From Clostridia bacterium (GTDB taxonomy: Bacteria; Bacillota; Clostridia; TANB77; CAG-508), in NCBI GenBank assembly GCA_900770415.1, contig CAAGKN010000001.1, positions 1 to 64,000 of the forward strand: DNA of 64,000 bases, written 5' to 3'. The number at the start of each line of letters is the position of its first letter. Position 1 is the stretch's first letter. This document shows, piece after piece, positions 26,836 through 36,317 of this stretch. The notes under the pieces are model-generated. The model ran no database searches, had not been told where the DNA came from, and saw nothing but the letters and a program-made list of their open reading frames with translations. Made by a program: the position numbers and the translations under genes.

Positions 26836-28047
26836 ATGAAAAAAATAAAAAGAGCAATACTAATTTTTTTACTATTAATAATCCTTGCATACACAACAAA
26901 CATAACCGCAATACCCAATAGTGTAATTATATTTCAAGGAGAAGAATTAAATTTAGGAACAACATTTGGACTGTATTTAAAAGAAAAAGAAGAAAAAACA
27001 GTGCAAACTTCTAGTACAATAGATAATAAAAATGTATTATCTAAAAAAACAGTAACAATAAGCCTATTTAATTTATTTGATATAAAAGACTTAGAAATAA
27101 ACACAATACCAGAAACAACAGTAATACCACTTGGAAATTTAGTAGGACTAAAACTATACACAAGTCGGAGTGCTAGTAGTTGGAAAAAGCGAAATAAATG
27201 GTCAAAAACCGTATGCAAATACAGGAATAGAAGAAGGAGATATAATAGTAGAAATAAACCAAAAAGAAATAACATGCACATCTGACTTAATAGAAACAGT
27301 AAATGATTCAAACGGACAAGATCTACGAATAAAATATGTGCGAGATGGAATAGAATATACGGCAAATATGGAAGCAATAAGAGCAGAAGACAACAAATAC
27401 AAAATAGGATTATGGGTAAGAGACGGAGCAGCAGGAATAGGAACAATAACATATTACGAACCATCAAATCAAAACTTTGCGGCATTAGGACATGGAATAG
27501 TAGATATAGATACAGAAAAATTAATTAAGATATCAAGCGGAAAAGTAGTTACAACAAGAATGTCATCAATAGTAAAAGGAAAAGAGGGTGTACCAGGAGA
27601 AATAAGAGGAAGTATAATAAACAGCCAAACAATAGGAACAGTAGGGCAAAATACAGAATTCGGAATATATGGAAAAGTAACAAATACATCTCAATTTAAT
27701 TTAGACAATTTAGAAGAATTACAAGTGGCAAAAAGAAACGAAATAAAGCAAGGAGAAGCAAAAATTCTTTTAGCAATAGAAGGCGGAGAAAGAAAAGAAT
27801 ATAATATAGAAATTACAAAAATATATAAAAACAATAATTCAAATAATAAAAGTATGCTAATAAAAGTAACAGACCAAGAATTGCTAGACCTAACAGGTGG
27901 AATAATACAACGGAATGAGTGGAGCACCAATAATACAAAACGAAAAATTTGTGCGGAGCAGTAACACATGTATTAGTAAATGACCCAACAACAGGCTATG
28001 CAGTGTTTGGAGATTTAATGATAAAACAAACAAGACAAATAAACTAA
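26836..28047 (+). CDS. spoIVB: SpoIVB serine peptidase, three +1 recoding sites
   Basis: 402 residues after correction. SpoIVB is the forespore-secreted PDZ protease (family S55) that triggers sigma-K activation during sporulation. N-terminal signal/anchor 6-22; PDZ domain about 105-185; peptidase domain with ALGHGIVD and the catalytic-serine motif GMSGAP (Ser361). Three in-frame CGG triplets (27166, 27911, 27954) break the raw frame, at Gly111, Gly359 and Gly373. With +1 shifts the sequence reads TSGVLVVGKSEI, IIQGMSGAPIIQ and KFVGAVTHVLVND, as in known SpoIVB. GAGGGTGA precedes ATG 26836. The spo0A gene that usually follows is absent. Confidence 0.92.
27166..27169 (+). other. CGGA +1 recoding site in spoIVB (Gly111)
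   Basis: In-frame CGG after AGT. Skipping the C gives SGVLVVGKSE at the start of the PDZ domain. Confidence 0.87.
27911..27914 (+). other. CGGA +1 recoding site in spoIVB (Gly359)
   Basis: In-frame CGG after CAA, two residues before catalytic Ser361. The shift makes IIQGMSGAP. Confidence 0.88.
27954..27957 (+). other. CGGA +1 recoding site in spoIVB (Gly373)
   Basis: In-frame CGG after GTG. The shift gives KFVGAVTHVLVND. This is the third site in the gene; three +1 shifts together return to the original frame. Confidence 0.88.
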
Positions 28048-28056
28048 AATGTGGAA

Positions 28057-28079
28057 AAAAAGGGGTCAGACCCCTTTTT
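28057..28079. terminator. Palindromic terminator after spoIVB
   Basis: Perfect 11-bp inverted repeat AAAAAGGGGTC-A-GACCCCTTTTT. The same core recurs at 48173-48195. Confidence 0.8.
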
Positions 28080-28156
28080 CCCCATTTTTGTCACAGAACT
28101 ACACATATCGACATATTATATAGTAATCCTAATATGAGTAGGGGGTGCTTTATATT

Positions 28157-28396
28157 ATGGAACCACAAGTAGATATATGCTTTAAAAAAGACAAAAAAAG
28201 AAGATGCTGTATGGATATAGCAATATTTATATTAGTAATTTTTATAGCTTTTGTAATTGGACTAATTGTAGGAACTTTAACAGATTTAATAACAACATTA
28301 GGTCTAGGTGCAGTAATTCTATTCTTAGTAACACTTGTAATACTATTAGTTATTGAAGTTATAATGTTTGTATGTTGCAGAAGAAAAAATTGCTAA
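28157..28396 (+). CDS. Small Cys-rich membrane protein
   Basis: 79 residues, not recognised. A basic Cys-containing head (DICFKKDKKRRCCMD), two adjacent hydrophobic helices (about 20-40 and 48-70) and a tail VCCRRKNC. GGGGGTG lies upstream of ATG 28157 (an in-frame GTG at 28145 overlaps it). Cys pairs at both cytoplasmic ends suggest metal binding or disulfides; this is speculative. Sporulation linkage is possible from position between spoIVB and folD. A terminator follows. Confidence 0.6.
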   Translation: MEPQVDICFKKDKKRRCCMDIAIFILVIFIAFVIGLIVGTLTDLITTLGLGAVILFLVTLVILLVIEVIMFVCCRRKNC

Positions 28397-28407
28397 TTAA
28401 ATAAATA

Positions 28408-28442
28408 AAAAACAAAGGGAGGCGTTCTCCTTTTGTTTTTTT
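28408..28442 (+). terminator. Intrinsic terminator before folD
   Basis: 13-bp stem with one G-T pair (28408-28420 with 28426-28438) and long T-run. Confidence 0.85.
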
Positions 28443-28453
28443 TATATAATATA

Positions 28454-28482
28454 TTGTAAAAAGAAGCATTTTAATATAGAAT
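28454..28482 (+). promoter_or_regulatory. Sigma-A type promoter for folD
   Basis: TTGTAA (28454-28459), 17-base spacer, TAGAAT (28477-28482). Confidence 0.6.
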
Positions 28483-28509
28483 AATAAAAAAACAAAGTGA
28501 GGTTACAGT

Positions 28510-29355
28510 ATGGCAGTTGTTTTAGATGGAAAAGAAGTAGCTAGAAAAATAAGACAGAATTTAAAAGAAGAAGTAAGCAAATTAAAAAAAGAAGGAATAT
28601 CACCAAAACTTGCAGTAATTATGGTTGGAGATGATTCTGCTTCAAAAATATATGTAAGAAATAAAAGCATAGCATGTAACGAAATTGGAATAGAATATGA
28701 AGAATATTTATTAAGTGAAGAAACAACCATGAAGGAGCTTTTAAGTTTAATAGATAAATTAAACAACGACAAAACTATAAACGGCATTTTACTTCAAAGT
28801 CCTATACCAAAAAATTTAGATATAAATGAAGCTTTTAAAGCTATAGATCCAATAAAAGATGTTGATGGATTTAACCCAATGAATGTAGGAAAGCTATGTT
28901 TGGGACAGGATGCATTTATTTCATGTACTCCTTATGGAGTAATTAAAATATTAGAAGATTACAATATAGAAATAGAAGGCAAAAATGCAGTTATAATTGG
29001 AAGAAGCAATATTGTTGGAAAACCAATGTTACAATGCTTATTAAATAAAAATGCAACAGTAACAGTTTGCCACTCAAGAACAAAAAATTTAGCAGAGATT
29101 ACAAAAATGGCAGATATATTAGTTGTTGCAATAGGAAAAAGTAAGTTTGTAACAAAAGATATGGTAAAAGATGGGGCAGTAGTAGTTGATGTTGGAATTA
29201 ACAGAGGTGAAGACGGAAAACTATGTGGAGATGTTGACTTTGAAGAAGTTTCAAAAGTAGCATCATACATTACACCTGTTCCAGGAGGAGTAGGACCAAT
29301 GACAATTGCAATGCTTATGAACAATATTGTAAAAGCTACAAAACTTCAAAATTAG
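28510..29355 (+). CDS. folD: FolD methylenetetrahydrofolate dehydrogenase/cyclohydrolase
   Basis: 281 residues, family length. FolD interconverts 5,10-methylene- and 10-formyl-tetrahydrofolate with NADP. Conserved motifs: YVRNKSIACNEIGI with the catalytic-lysine region, LLQSPIPKNLD, the NADP-binding GRSNIVGKP, and PVPGGVGPMT near the C terminus. It probably shares a transcript with dprA, 46 bases downstream. Confidence 0.96.
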   Translation: MAVVLDGKEVARKIRQNLKEEVSKLKKEGISPKLAVIMVGDDSASKIYVRNKSIACNEIGIEYEEYLLSEETTMKELLSLIDKLNNDKTINGILLQSPIPKNLDINEAFKAIDPIKDVDGFNPMNVGKLCLGQDAFISCTPYGVIKILEDYNIEIEGKNAVIIGRSNIVGKPMLQCLLNKNATVTVCHSRTKNLAEITKMADILVVAIGKSKFVTKDMVKDGAVVVDVGINRGEDGKLCGDVDFEEVSKVASYITPVPGGVGPMTIAMLMNNIVKATKLQN

Positions 29356-29401
29356 TATAAGGGCTATTTATACAGAGGGGGATTCTTAAAAAGGAGAATC
29401 A

Positions 29402-30259
29402 ATGGAAGAAATTAAATATTGGATATGGTTTTCTAGAATAGAAAATTTAACTCCAAAATTGCAACTAGAGTTATTACAAAAATTTAATACCCCACAAGAA
29501 CTGTGGAATAAAAAAGAAGAAGAACTTATGGCTCATGGAATAAGCGATAAAAATGTTAAAAAAATTTGTGAACCTAAATACAGAAAAAATTTGGACAAGT
29601 ATTTAGAATATATGCAAAAAAACAAAATAGAATTGATTAACATTTATAGCAAAGAATACCCAAGTAATTTAAAACAAATTTATGACCCACCTGCTTTTTT
29701 ATATATAAAAGGAAACAAAGAAATACTTAATAGTAAAAGTATATCAATTGTAGGATGTAGAGATTGCACAACTTATGGCAAAAATACAGCAATAAAATTT
29801 GCATATAATTTGTCTAACAACAATATTAATATAGTAAGTGGACTAGCAAAGGGAATTGATGCATATTCTCATATAGGATGTTTAAAAGGAAAAGCAAAAA
29901 CCATGGCAGTAGTTGGATGCGGGCTAGATAGGGTTTATCCAGAAGAAAATAGATGGATTTATAACAAAATAATAGCAAATGGAGGAGCTATAATATCAGA
30001 ATATGTTATAGGAACAAAACCACTAGCACAAAATTTTCCAAGAAGAAACAGAATAATAAGTGCACTTTCGGAAGCTCTAATAGTAGTAGAAGCAAAAGAA
30101 AAAAGCGGAACACTTATTACAGTAGATTTTGCACTAGAACAGGGAAAAGATATTTATGTTGTACCAGGAAACATTGATAGCCTTAATTCAGTAGGAACAA
30201 ACGACCTTATAAAACAAGGGGCAAAGGTTTTAACAAAAATTGATGACATTTTAATTTAA
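29402..30259 (+). CDS. dprA: DNA-processing protein DprA
   Basis: 285 residues, shorter than the common 300-360 form: it has the N-terminal helical part and the Rossmann-like domain (about 75-285) but no C-terminal winged helix. Motifs SIVGCRDCTTYGK, VSGLAKGIDAYSH and NFPRRNRIISALSEA are typical. DprA protects incoming single-stranded DNA and loads RecA in natural transformation. AAGGAG precedes ATG 29402. Confidence 0.93.
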   Translation: MEEIKYWIWFSRIENLTPKLQLELLQKFNTPQELWNKKEEELMAHGISDKNVKKICEPKYRKNLDKYLEYMQKNKIELINIYSKEYPSNLKQIYDPPAFLYIKGNKEILNSKSISIVGCRDCTTYGKNTAIKFAYNLSNNNINIVSGLAKGIDAYSHIGCLKGKAKTMAVVGCGLDRVYPEENRWIYNKIIANGGAIISEYVIGTKPLAQNFPRRNRIISALSEALIVVEAKEKSGTLITVDFALEQGKDIYVVPGNIDSLNSVGTNDLIKQGAKVLTKIDDILI

Positions 30260-30320
30260 AAATTTGAAATTTTAGTACAAGTGTAATATAATATTATATA
30301 TTTTATTAGGAGGTCACAAA

Positions 30321-33122
30321 ATGGCTGATAAAAAAAGAAAAAGTAAAAAAACGAACCAAAAGGAAAATTTAGGCAAAGAGTATAAAACAAAAAATAAAAA
30401 AACACAAACAAAGAAAAAGAAAATAATTAAAAGAATTCTTATAGCACTACTTTTACTAATACTAATATTAGCAGGAATAGCATTTGGAATAATTTGTGGT
30501 ATAGCAAAAGAAGCTAGACTTACAGCAAAGGATTTTGTAATAAAAAATGAAAATTCTATTGTACTAGATAAAGATGGCAACAAAATTGCAGAATTAAGTG
30601 GAACAGAAAATAGAAAATACATAAGCATTTCAGAAATGGCTCCATATTTGCCAGAAGCATATATATCAATAGAAGACGAAAGATTCCGTGACCACATGGG
30701 AATTGACGTTAAAAGAACTTTGGCAGCAACAGTAAAATATGCATTCAGTAAAGTGGGAATTGGTTCTTCAAGCTATGGTGGTAGTACAATAACACAACAA
30801 TTAGTAAAAAATACAACACAAGAAAAAGATAGAACATGGCAAAGAAAAGTAAAAGAAATGGCAAGAGCTTATTACATAGAAAAAGAACTATCAAAAGACC
30901 AAATTCTAGAATTGTATTTAAACTTAATATTTATGGGAAATACATCTTATGGAGTTGAAGTCGGTTCAAATTATTATTTTTCTAAAAGTGCAAAAGACTT
31001 AGATTTGGCAGAATGTGCATTTTTAGCAGGAATAAACAATAGCCCAAACAGCTATGACCCATTTGTGGAAGACGAAGAGCAAAGAGAAAAGAATTTAACA
31101 AAAATAAAGAAAAGAACAAAAACAGTTATAGAAAAAATGCATGAGCTTGGAAAAATAAAATCAGAAGAAGAATATAACCAAGCACTTGAAAAAGTTGAAA
31201 ATGGCTTACCTTTCCAAAAAGGTGCATCATTAGCAAATGTATACTCATACCATACAGATGCTGCAATTTTACAAATAGAAAGACAAATAATGGAAGAAAA
31301 AGACTTAACACGTGAAGCAGCAGAATTATACCTATATGGTGGAGGATTTACAATTTACACAACACAAGATAGTAAAATACAAGAAACAATGAATGAAGAA
31401 ATGCAAAAAGCAAAATACTTAAAAGCATCTAAAAAAGAAGCTGGTAAAACAGCACAAGCAGGTATGGTAATATTAGACCATAAAACAGGATATGTATTAG
31501 GTGTAATTGGAGGTCTAGGAGAAAAAACAACTTCACTTGGATTAAATAGAGGAACACAAGCTGTAAGACAAACAGGTTCTTCAATGAAGCCATTAGCAGT
31601 TGTAGCACCTGGAATAGATAGCGGAAAAATTACAGCAGCATCTGTATATGATGATGTTCCATATAAAAATTACAAAGATTACAACTATTTTAAAGGATTA
31701 CTAACAATAAGATATGCAATAGAAAGTTCTCAAAACATACCAATGTTAAAAGCAATACAAACTGTTGGAGTAGAGAATTCACTAAAATTCTTAAAAACAT
31801 TAGGATTTTCACATTTAGATGATGAAAAAGATAACAATATTGGTATAGCATTAGGAGGTTTAACACACGGTGCAACTCCATTAGAAATGGCAGCTGCTTA
31901 TGGTGCAATAGCAAATGATGGTGTATATATTGAGCCAACTTTCTATACAAAAGTAGTAGATGGAAACGGAAATACAGTACTTGAACCAAAACAAGAATCA
32001 AGAACAGTAATGTCTGCATCGGCAGCTTACGTAGTAAAAGAAGTTTTAACACAACCTGTAAAGAGTGGTACATCAACAACATTAGCTATGTCTGGAATGA
32101 GTGTAGCTGCAAAAACAGGTACAACAAATAAAGATTTTGATAGATGGATGTGTGGATTTACACCATATTATACTGCATCAGTTTGGTATGGATATGATAA
32201 TAGTGAATATATATATGGTTGGTCATTAAGCCCAGCAGCTCAAATATGGGCTGGAGTTATGAAACCTATACATGCAGGACTAGAAAAGAGAACATTTGCA
32301 CAAACAAGACCAGGAGGAGTAGTTACTGCAAAGGTTTGTAGAGATTCAGGTTTATTAGTTACAGAAGATTGTGCAAATGACCCAAGAGGAGATAGAGGAT
32401 ATACAGAATTCTTTGTTCAAGGAACTGTGCCAACAAAACAATGTGAATGTCATGTAAAAGTAGATATATGTAAAGAAACAGGATTACTTGCAAATGAGTT
32501 TTGCCCAGAAAAAGAATCAAAAGTATTTATAACAAGGCCAAATAGTGATACAGATACAGCTTGGAAAAGTGCAAAAGATGCAGAATATATGTTAACAATA
32601 AAAGACACTTGTACAGTACATAAAGAACAACCAGATACAGTAAAACCAGAAATAAAATTAAATGGAAATGCTACAATAACCATAAAATTAAACGAAAAAT
32701 ACGAAGATCCAGGAGCAACAGCAAGTGATAATAAAGATGGAAATATAACAGATAAAATTAAAATGTCTGGTAAAGTAGATACAAGCAAAGCAGGAACATA
32801 CACAATAACATATACAGTAGAAGACTCTTCTGGAAACAAAGCAACAGCGACAAGAACTGTTATCGTAAGAGGTGAAACAACAGAAAGCAAACCAGAGATA
32901 AAACTAAATGGAAATAGTGAAATGACTATAAAACTAAACGAAACATTTAATGATCCAGGAGCAACGGCAACAGATTCAATAGATGGAGATATTAGTAGTA
33001 AAATAACTAAATCAGGAACAGTAGATACAAGCAAGGCTGGAAAATATAAAATAACTTACAGTGTAAAAAATTCTAGTGGAAAAGAATCAAGTGTAACTAG
33101 AACAGTAACAGTGGAAGAATAA
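30321..33122 (+). CDS. Class A penicillin-binding protein with two Ig-like C-terminal repeats
   Basis: 933 residues. Cytoplasmic Lys-rich tail (1-35), membrane anchor (about 36-58), glycosyltransferase GT51 domain (EDERFRDHMGID, GGSTITQQLVKN), then a transpeptidase with SSMKPL (SxxK), SSQN (SxN) and KTGT motifs. It polymerises and crosslinks peptidoglycan. After the catalytic domains come a Cys-containing linker (about 670-770) and two similar beta-sandwich repeats of about 75-80 residues, from 773 and 855 (PEIKLNGN, then DTSKAG), of the DUF5011/Ig-like type. AGGAGGTC before ATG 30321. Confidence 0.93.
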   Translation: MADKKRKSKKTNQKENLGKEYKTKNKKTQTKKKKIIKRILIALLLLILILAGIAFGIICGIAKEARLTAKDFVIKNENSIVLDKDGNKIAELSGTENRKYISISEMAPYLPEAYISIEDERFRDHMGIDVKRTLAATVKYAFSKVGIGSSSYGGSTITQQLVKNTTQEKDRTWQRKVKEMARAYYIEKELSKDQILELYLNLIFMGNTSYGVEVGSNYYFSKSAKDLDLAECAFLAGINNSPNSYDPFVEDEEQREKNLTKIKKRTKTVIEKMHELGKIKSEEEYNQALEKVENGLPFQKGASLANVYSYHTDAAILQIERQIMEEKDLTREAAELYLYGGGFTIYTTQDSKIQETMNEEMQKAKYLKASKKEAGKTAQAGMVILDHKTGYVLGVIGGLGEKTTSLGLNRGTQAVRQTGSSMKPLAVVAPGIDSGKITAASVYDDVPYKNYKDYNYFKGLLTIRYAIESSQNIPMLKAIQTVGVENSLKFLKTLGFSHLDDEKDNNIGIALGGLTHGATPLEMAAAYGAIANDGVYIEPTFYTKVVDGNGNTVLEPKQESRTVMSASAAYVVKEVLTQPVKSGTSTTLAMSGMSVAAKTGTTNKDFDRWMCGFTPYYTASVWYGYDNSEYIYGWSLSPAAQIWAGVMKPIHAGLEKRTFAQTRPGGVVTAKVCRDSGLLVTEDCANDPRGDRGYTEFFVQGTVPTKQCECHVKVDICKETGLLANEFCPEKESKVFITRPNSDTDTAWKSAKDAEYMLTIKDTCTVHKEQPDTVKPEIKLNGNATITIKLNEKYEDPGATASDNKDGNITDKIKMSGKVDTSKAGTYTITYTVEDSSGNKATATRTVIVRGETTESKPEIKLNGNSEMTIKLNETFNDPGATATDSIDGDISSKITKSGTVDTSKAGKYKITYSVKNSSGKESSVTRTVTVEE

Positions 33123-33130
33123 AAAAATAT

Positions 33131-33152
33131 GGGTGCACAAGTGCACCCGTTT
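33131..33152 (+). terminator. Intrinsic terminator after PBP gene
   Basis: Perfect 8-bp stem GGGTGCAC-AA-GTGCACCC followed by GTTTT. Confidence 0.75.
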
Positions 33153-33180
33153 TAAAAATAGAAATAAAAGGAGAAATAAA

Positions 33181-33663
33181 ATGTCTAAAAGAAGTAATTA
33201 TATAAGCTGGGATGAATATTTTATGGGAATAGCCTTACTATCAGGAGAAAGAAGCAAAGATCCAAATTCACAAGTGGGAGCATGTATAGTAAGCCCAGAC
33301 AATAAAATTTTATCTATAGGATATAATGGATTTCCAATAGGTTGCTCAGATGATGAAATACCATGGGATAGAGAAGGCGATTTTGCAAACACAAAATATC
33401 CGTATGTATGCCATTCAGAACTAAATGCAATATTAAATTACACAGGTTCAACATTAAAACAAAGTAGAATATATGTTACTTTATTTCCATGCAATGAATG
33501 TGCAAAGGCAATTATACAATCTGGAATTAAAGAAGTAATATATATGAGTGACAAATATAAAGATACAGACTCAGTAAAGGTATCTAAAAAGATGTTAGAT
33601 ATGGCAGGAGTAAAATATACTCAATACAAATCAAAGGGCGTAAAATTAGAATTAGATTTATAA
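33181..33663 (+). CDS. dCMP deaminase (ComEB-like)
   Basis: 160-residue zinc cytidine/deoxycytidylate deaminase. HSELNA supplies the first zinc ligand and the catalytic Glu; PCNEC gives the two Cys ligands. It converts dCMP to dUMP for dTMP synthesis. ATG 33181 has AAAGGAG upstream. It lies between two terminators, so likely its own unit or read-through from the PBP gene. Confidence 0.92.
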   Translation: MSKRSNYISWDEYFMGIALLSGERSKDPNSQVGACIVSPDNKILSIGYNGFPIGCSDDEIPWDREGDFANTKYPYVCHSELNAILNYTGSTLKQSRIYVTLFPCNECAKAIIQSGIKEVIYMSDKYKDTDSVKVSKKMLDMAGVKYTQYKSKGVKLELDL

Positions 33664-33674
33664 TAAAAACAAAA

Positions 33675-33711
33675 AATGAGGCGAAAAGGAATGTTCCTTT
33701 TTTGCCTCATT
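33675..33711 (+). terminator. Intrinsic terminator after dCMP deaminase
   Basis: AATGAGGC (33675-33682) pairs with GCCTCATT (33704-33711), and AAAAGGAA with TTCCTTTT inside. Confidence 0.8.
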
Positions 33712-33738
33712 GCATTTTATTTGAATATACGGTATAAT
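33710..33738 (+). promoter_or_regulatory. Sigma-A type promoter for small membrane protein
   Basis: TTGCAT (33710-33715), 17-base spacer, TATAAT (33733-33738), 34 bases before GTG 33772. Its -35 lies on the edge of the upstream terminator. Confidence 0.75.
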
Positions 33739-33771
33739 ATTAGTATCTTACATAGAGGGGAGGTTTCCCAG

Positions 33772-33957
33772 GTGTTTGATTCTTTCGTGAGATTTTTTCA
33801 CATAATGGAGAACATGTTTTCACGAGAGACTGCGATACTGATGGTCATCGCATTAATACTTGCAAGTATTTTAAGTGCAGTAAACGCAATAGGCGTGCGC
33901 GATAGCACTATAAAGAAAACAGGTAAAGATACGTGGACTATCTTTAAATATCGTTAA
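33772..33957 (+). CDS. Small single-pass membrane protein, atypical composition
   Basis: 61 residues, not recognised. GTG start with GAGGGGAGG upstream and a good promoter; an upstream in-frame ATG at 33676 falls inside a terminator and before the promoter, so it is rejected. One hydrophobic helix (about 19-38) and a charged tail. Codon use is much richer in G and C than in its neighbours (TTC, GTG, ATC, CGA, CGC), which is unusual in this window. A perfect terminator follows. Confidence 0.6.
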   Translation: MFDSFVRFFHIMENMFSRETAILMVIALILASILSAVNAIGVRDSTIKKTGKDTWTIFKYR

Positions 33958-33996
33958 AACAAAAGATAAAGAAAACAAAAAAGGAGTTTAAATATA

Positions 33997-34036
33997 GAAA
34001 GAGGTATTTGAATTATATAATTCAAATACCTCTTTC
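33997..34036. terminator. 19-bp palindromic terminator
   Basis: Perfect 19-bp stem (33997-34015 with 34018-34036), loop of two. Confidence 0.8.
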
Positions 34037-34133
34037 ACTATATAATTAAATTATTCCAATATATCTATTGTAAAAAGAGGTAAACTAGTATAAAATATGT
34101 AAGTACAAATAGAGATAATATTTGGAGGTAAAC

Positions 34134-35199
34134 ATGAAACTTGTAGATGAAAGTAATTTAGAAAAATATAATGAATTTTTAAAAAAACATGATAGATGTA
34201 ATTTTCAACAATCAATAGAATGGGGAAAAGTAAAAGCACCTGCTTGGAAAAATGAAGTTGTTCTAGCAGAAGATAAAGACGGAAATATAATAGGTTCAAT
34301 AAGTGTGCTAATTAGAAAAATACCTATTTTCGGAAATTTAATGTATTCATCAAGAGGCCCTGTTTGCGATATACACAATAAAGAAGTACTAGAACAATTA
34401 ACTAATGGGCTAAAAGAACTTGCAAAAAAATACAATGCATTTGTTCTAAAAATTGAGCCAGACATAAAAAGTGATGACCAAGAATTTAGAAAAATAGTTA
34501 CAGAACTAAAATATAAAATAAAAGATGATGCTAAAAACTTTAGTGAAGAAATTCAACCAAGATATGTATTTAGACTAGACATAAAAGGAAAAACAGAAGA
34601 TGAAATATTTAAAGCATTTCATCAAAAAACTAGATACAATGTAAGACTAGCAACAAAAAAAGGTGTGGTTGTAAAAGAAGGAACAAGAGAAGATTTAAAA
34701 GACTTCCACGAAATAATGAAAGTAACAGGAAAAAGAGATGACTTTATTATAAGACCATTGGAGTACTTTCAAAAAATGTATGATGAATTGGGAAAAGATC
34801 ATGTAAAACTTTTAATGGCATATTACGAGGACAAGCCAATATCACGGAATATTTGATATAGACTATGGAAACAAAGTATGGTATTTATATGGCGCAAGTA
34901 GCAACGAACATAGAAACTTAATGCCAAATTATTTATTACAATGGGAAGGAATAAAATATGCATTAAGCCAAGGAAAAGACATTTATGATTTTAGAGGAGT
35001 TTCAGGAGTTTTAGACGAAACACATCCTCAATATGGTTTATACAGATTTAAAAAAGGATTCAATGCAGAATTTACAGAATTTATTGGCGAAATATACTTT
35101 GACTTTAAGCCATTTGTATACAAAACTTATAAAATATCAGAAAAAATATTCAAGAAAACAAGAGGTTTTATAAGAAGATTAAAAGGAGAAGTTAAATGA
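34134..35199 (+). CDS. FemX/FemAB-type peptidoglycan aminoacyltransferase, one +1 recoding site
   Basis: 354 residues after correction. FemX-type enzymes transfer an amino acid from aminoacyl-tRNA to lipid II, building the peptidoglycan cross-bridge. The typical features are FQQSIEWGKVK near the N terminus, FHQKTRYNVRLATKKGV in the middle, and WYLYGASSNEHRNLMPNYL. An in-frame CGG at codon 238 (34845) stops the frame two codons later; the +1 shift gives PISGIFDIDYGNKVWYLYG. ATG 34134 has GGAGGT upstream. The stop overlaps the alr start (ATGA), so the two are coupled: both act in cell-wall amino-acid metabolism. Confidence 0.9.
34845..34848 (+). other. CGGA +1 recoding site in femX-like gene (Gly238)
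   Basis: In-frame CGG after TCA; the zero frame ends at TGA three codons on. Skipping the C gives SGIFDIDYG. Confidence 0.86.
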
Positions 35200-36317
35200 A
35201 ATCATTAATAATAAATAAAAATGATTTGAGACATAATATAAATGTAATAAAAAAACTAGCAAAAGTAGATATTCCAGACGACAATGGGAATGCTTATAAA
35301 ATAATTGGAGTAGTAAAAGGAAATGGCTATGGATTAGGACTTATAGAGTATTCTAACTTTTTAATAGATAATGGAATAGAAACTTTAGCAATAGCAACAG
35401 TAGAAGAGGCAATAGAACTAAGAAAAGCAGGAATAAAAGAAGATATATTAATGCTTTCTTCAACAAGTATAGAATCAGAAATACAAGAACTAATAGATAA
35501 CGACATAATACTAACAATAGGTTCAAAAGAGTGTGCAGATATTGTAAATAAGCTAAGCAAAAAAACAGACAAAAAAATAAGAGCACACATAAAAATAGAC
35601 ACAGGCTTTGGAAGATATGGATTTATATACAGTGATATTAGAACGATAGTAGAAACCATAAATTCTTTAAAAAGTGTTTCAATAGAAGGAATGTATTCGC
35701 ATTTTTCTTTGGCATATTATAAAAATAATAAATGGACAATAAAACAATTTAATAGATTTATGGAAGTAGTAGAAGCATTAAAACTAAATGATATAAATAT
35801 ACAAACATTACATATTTGTAACTCACCAGCATTTTTAAATTACCCAAACATGCACTTAAATGGAGCTAGAATTGGTTCTGCATTTTTGGGAAGAGTAGAT
35901 GCAGATATAAATGTAGGACTTAAAAAAATAGGAAAATTAAAATGCAGTATAGAAGAAATAAAAATAGTTCCAAAAGGGTTTAATATTGGATACTTAAATA
36001 GTTATAAAACTAAAAAAGAAACAAGAATTGCAATTGTGCAATTAGGTTATATAGAAGGATTCAATATAGGTACAAGGCAAGATATGTTTAGATTTGTAGA
36101 TAAATTAAGAAATTTATCGCATAGCATAAAGAGCTTTTTCAAAAAGCAAAATCTAAAGGTTACAATAAATGATAAAAAATACAACATAATTGGAAAATTG
36201 GGAATGTATCATATGGCAATAGATATTACAAACAGTGATGTAAAAATAGGCGATTTTGCATATTTAGAAGTTAATCCACTATATATAGATAGCAAAATAG
36301 AAAGGAAGTATGTATAA
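35196..36317 (+). CDS. alr: Alanine racemase family protein
   Basis: 373-residue PLP-dependent fold-type III racemase. PLP lysine in GVVKGNGYGLG (about 37-47), where the family has VVKANAYGHG; the catalytic tyrosine is likely in QLGYIEGF. It makes D-Ala for peptidoglycan, or could be a serine/other amino-acid racemase given the changed GNGYGLG loop. Overlaps femX-like (ATGA) and the following DUF1189 gene (8 bases). Confidence 0.85.
   Translation: MKSLIINKNDLRHNINVIKKLAKVDIPDDNGNAYKIIGVVKGNGYGLGLIEYSNFLIDNGIETLAIATVEEAIELRKAGIKEDILMLSSTSIESEIQELIDNDIILTIGSKECADIVNKLSKKTDKKIRAHIKIDTGFGRYGFIYSDIRTIVETINSLKSVSIEGMYSHFSLAYYKNNKWTIKQFNRFMEVVEALKLNDINIQTLHICNSPAFLNYPNMHLNGARIGSAFLGRVDADINVGLKKIGKLKCSIEEIKIVPKGFNIGYLNSYKTKKETRIAIVQLGYIEGFNIGTRQDMFRFVDKLRNLSHSIKSFFKKQNLKVTINDKKYNIIGKLGMYHMAIDITNSDVKIGDFAYLEVNPLYIDSKIERKYV

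Noticed and set aside
33676..33771. Upstream start at 33676 for the small membrane protein
   Set aside because: That ATG lies in the terminator of the dCMP deaminase gene and before the promoter; GTG 33772 has the ribosome binding site.
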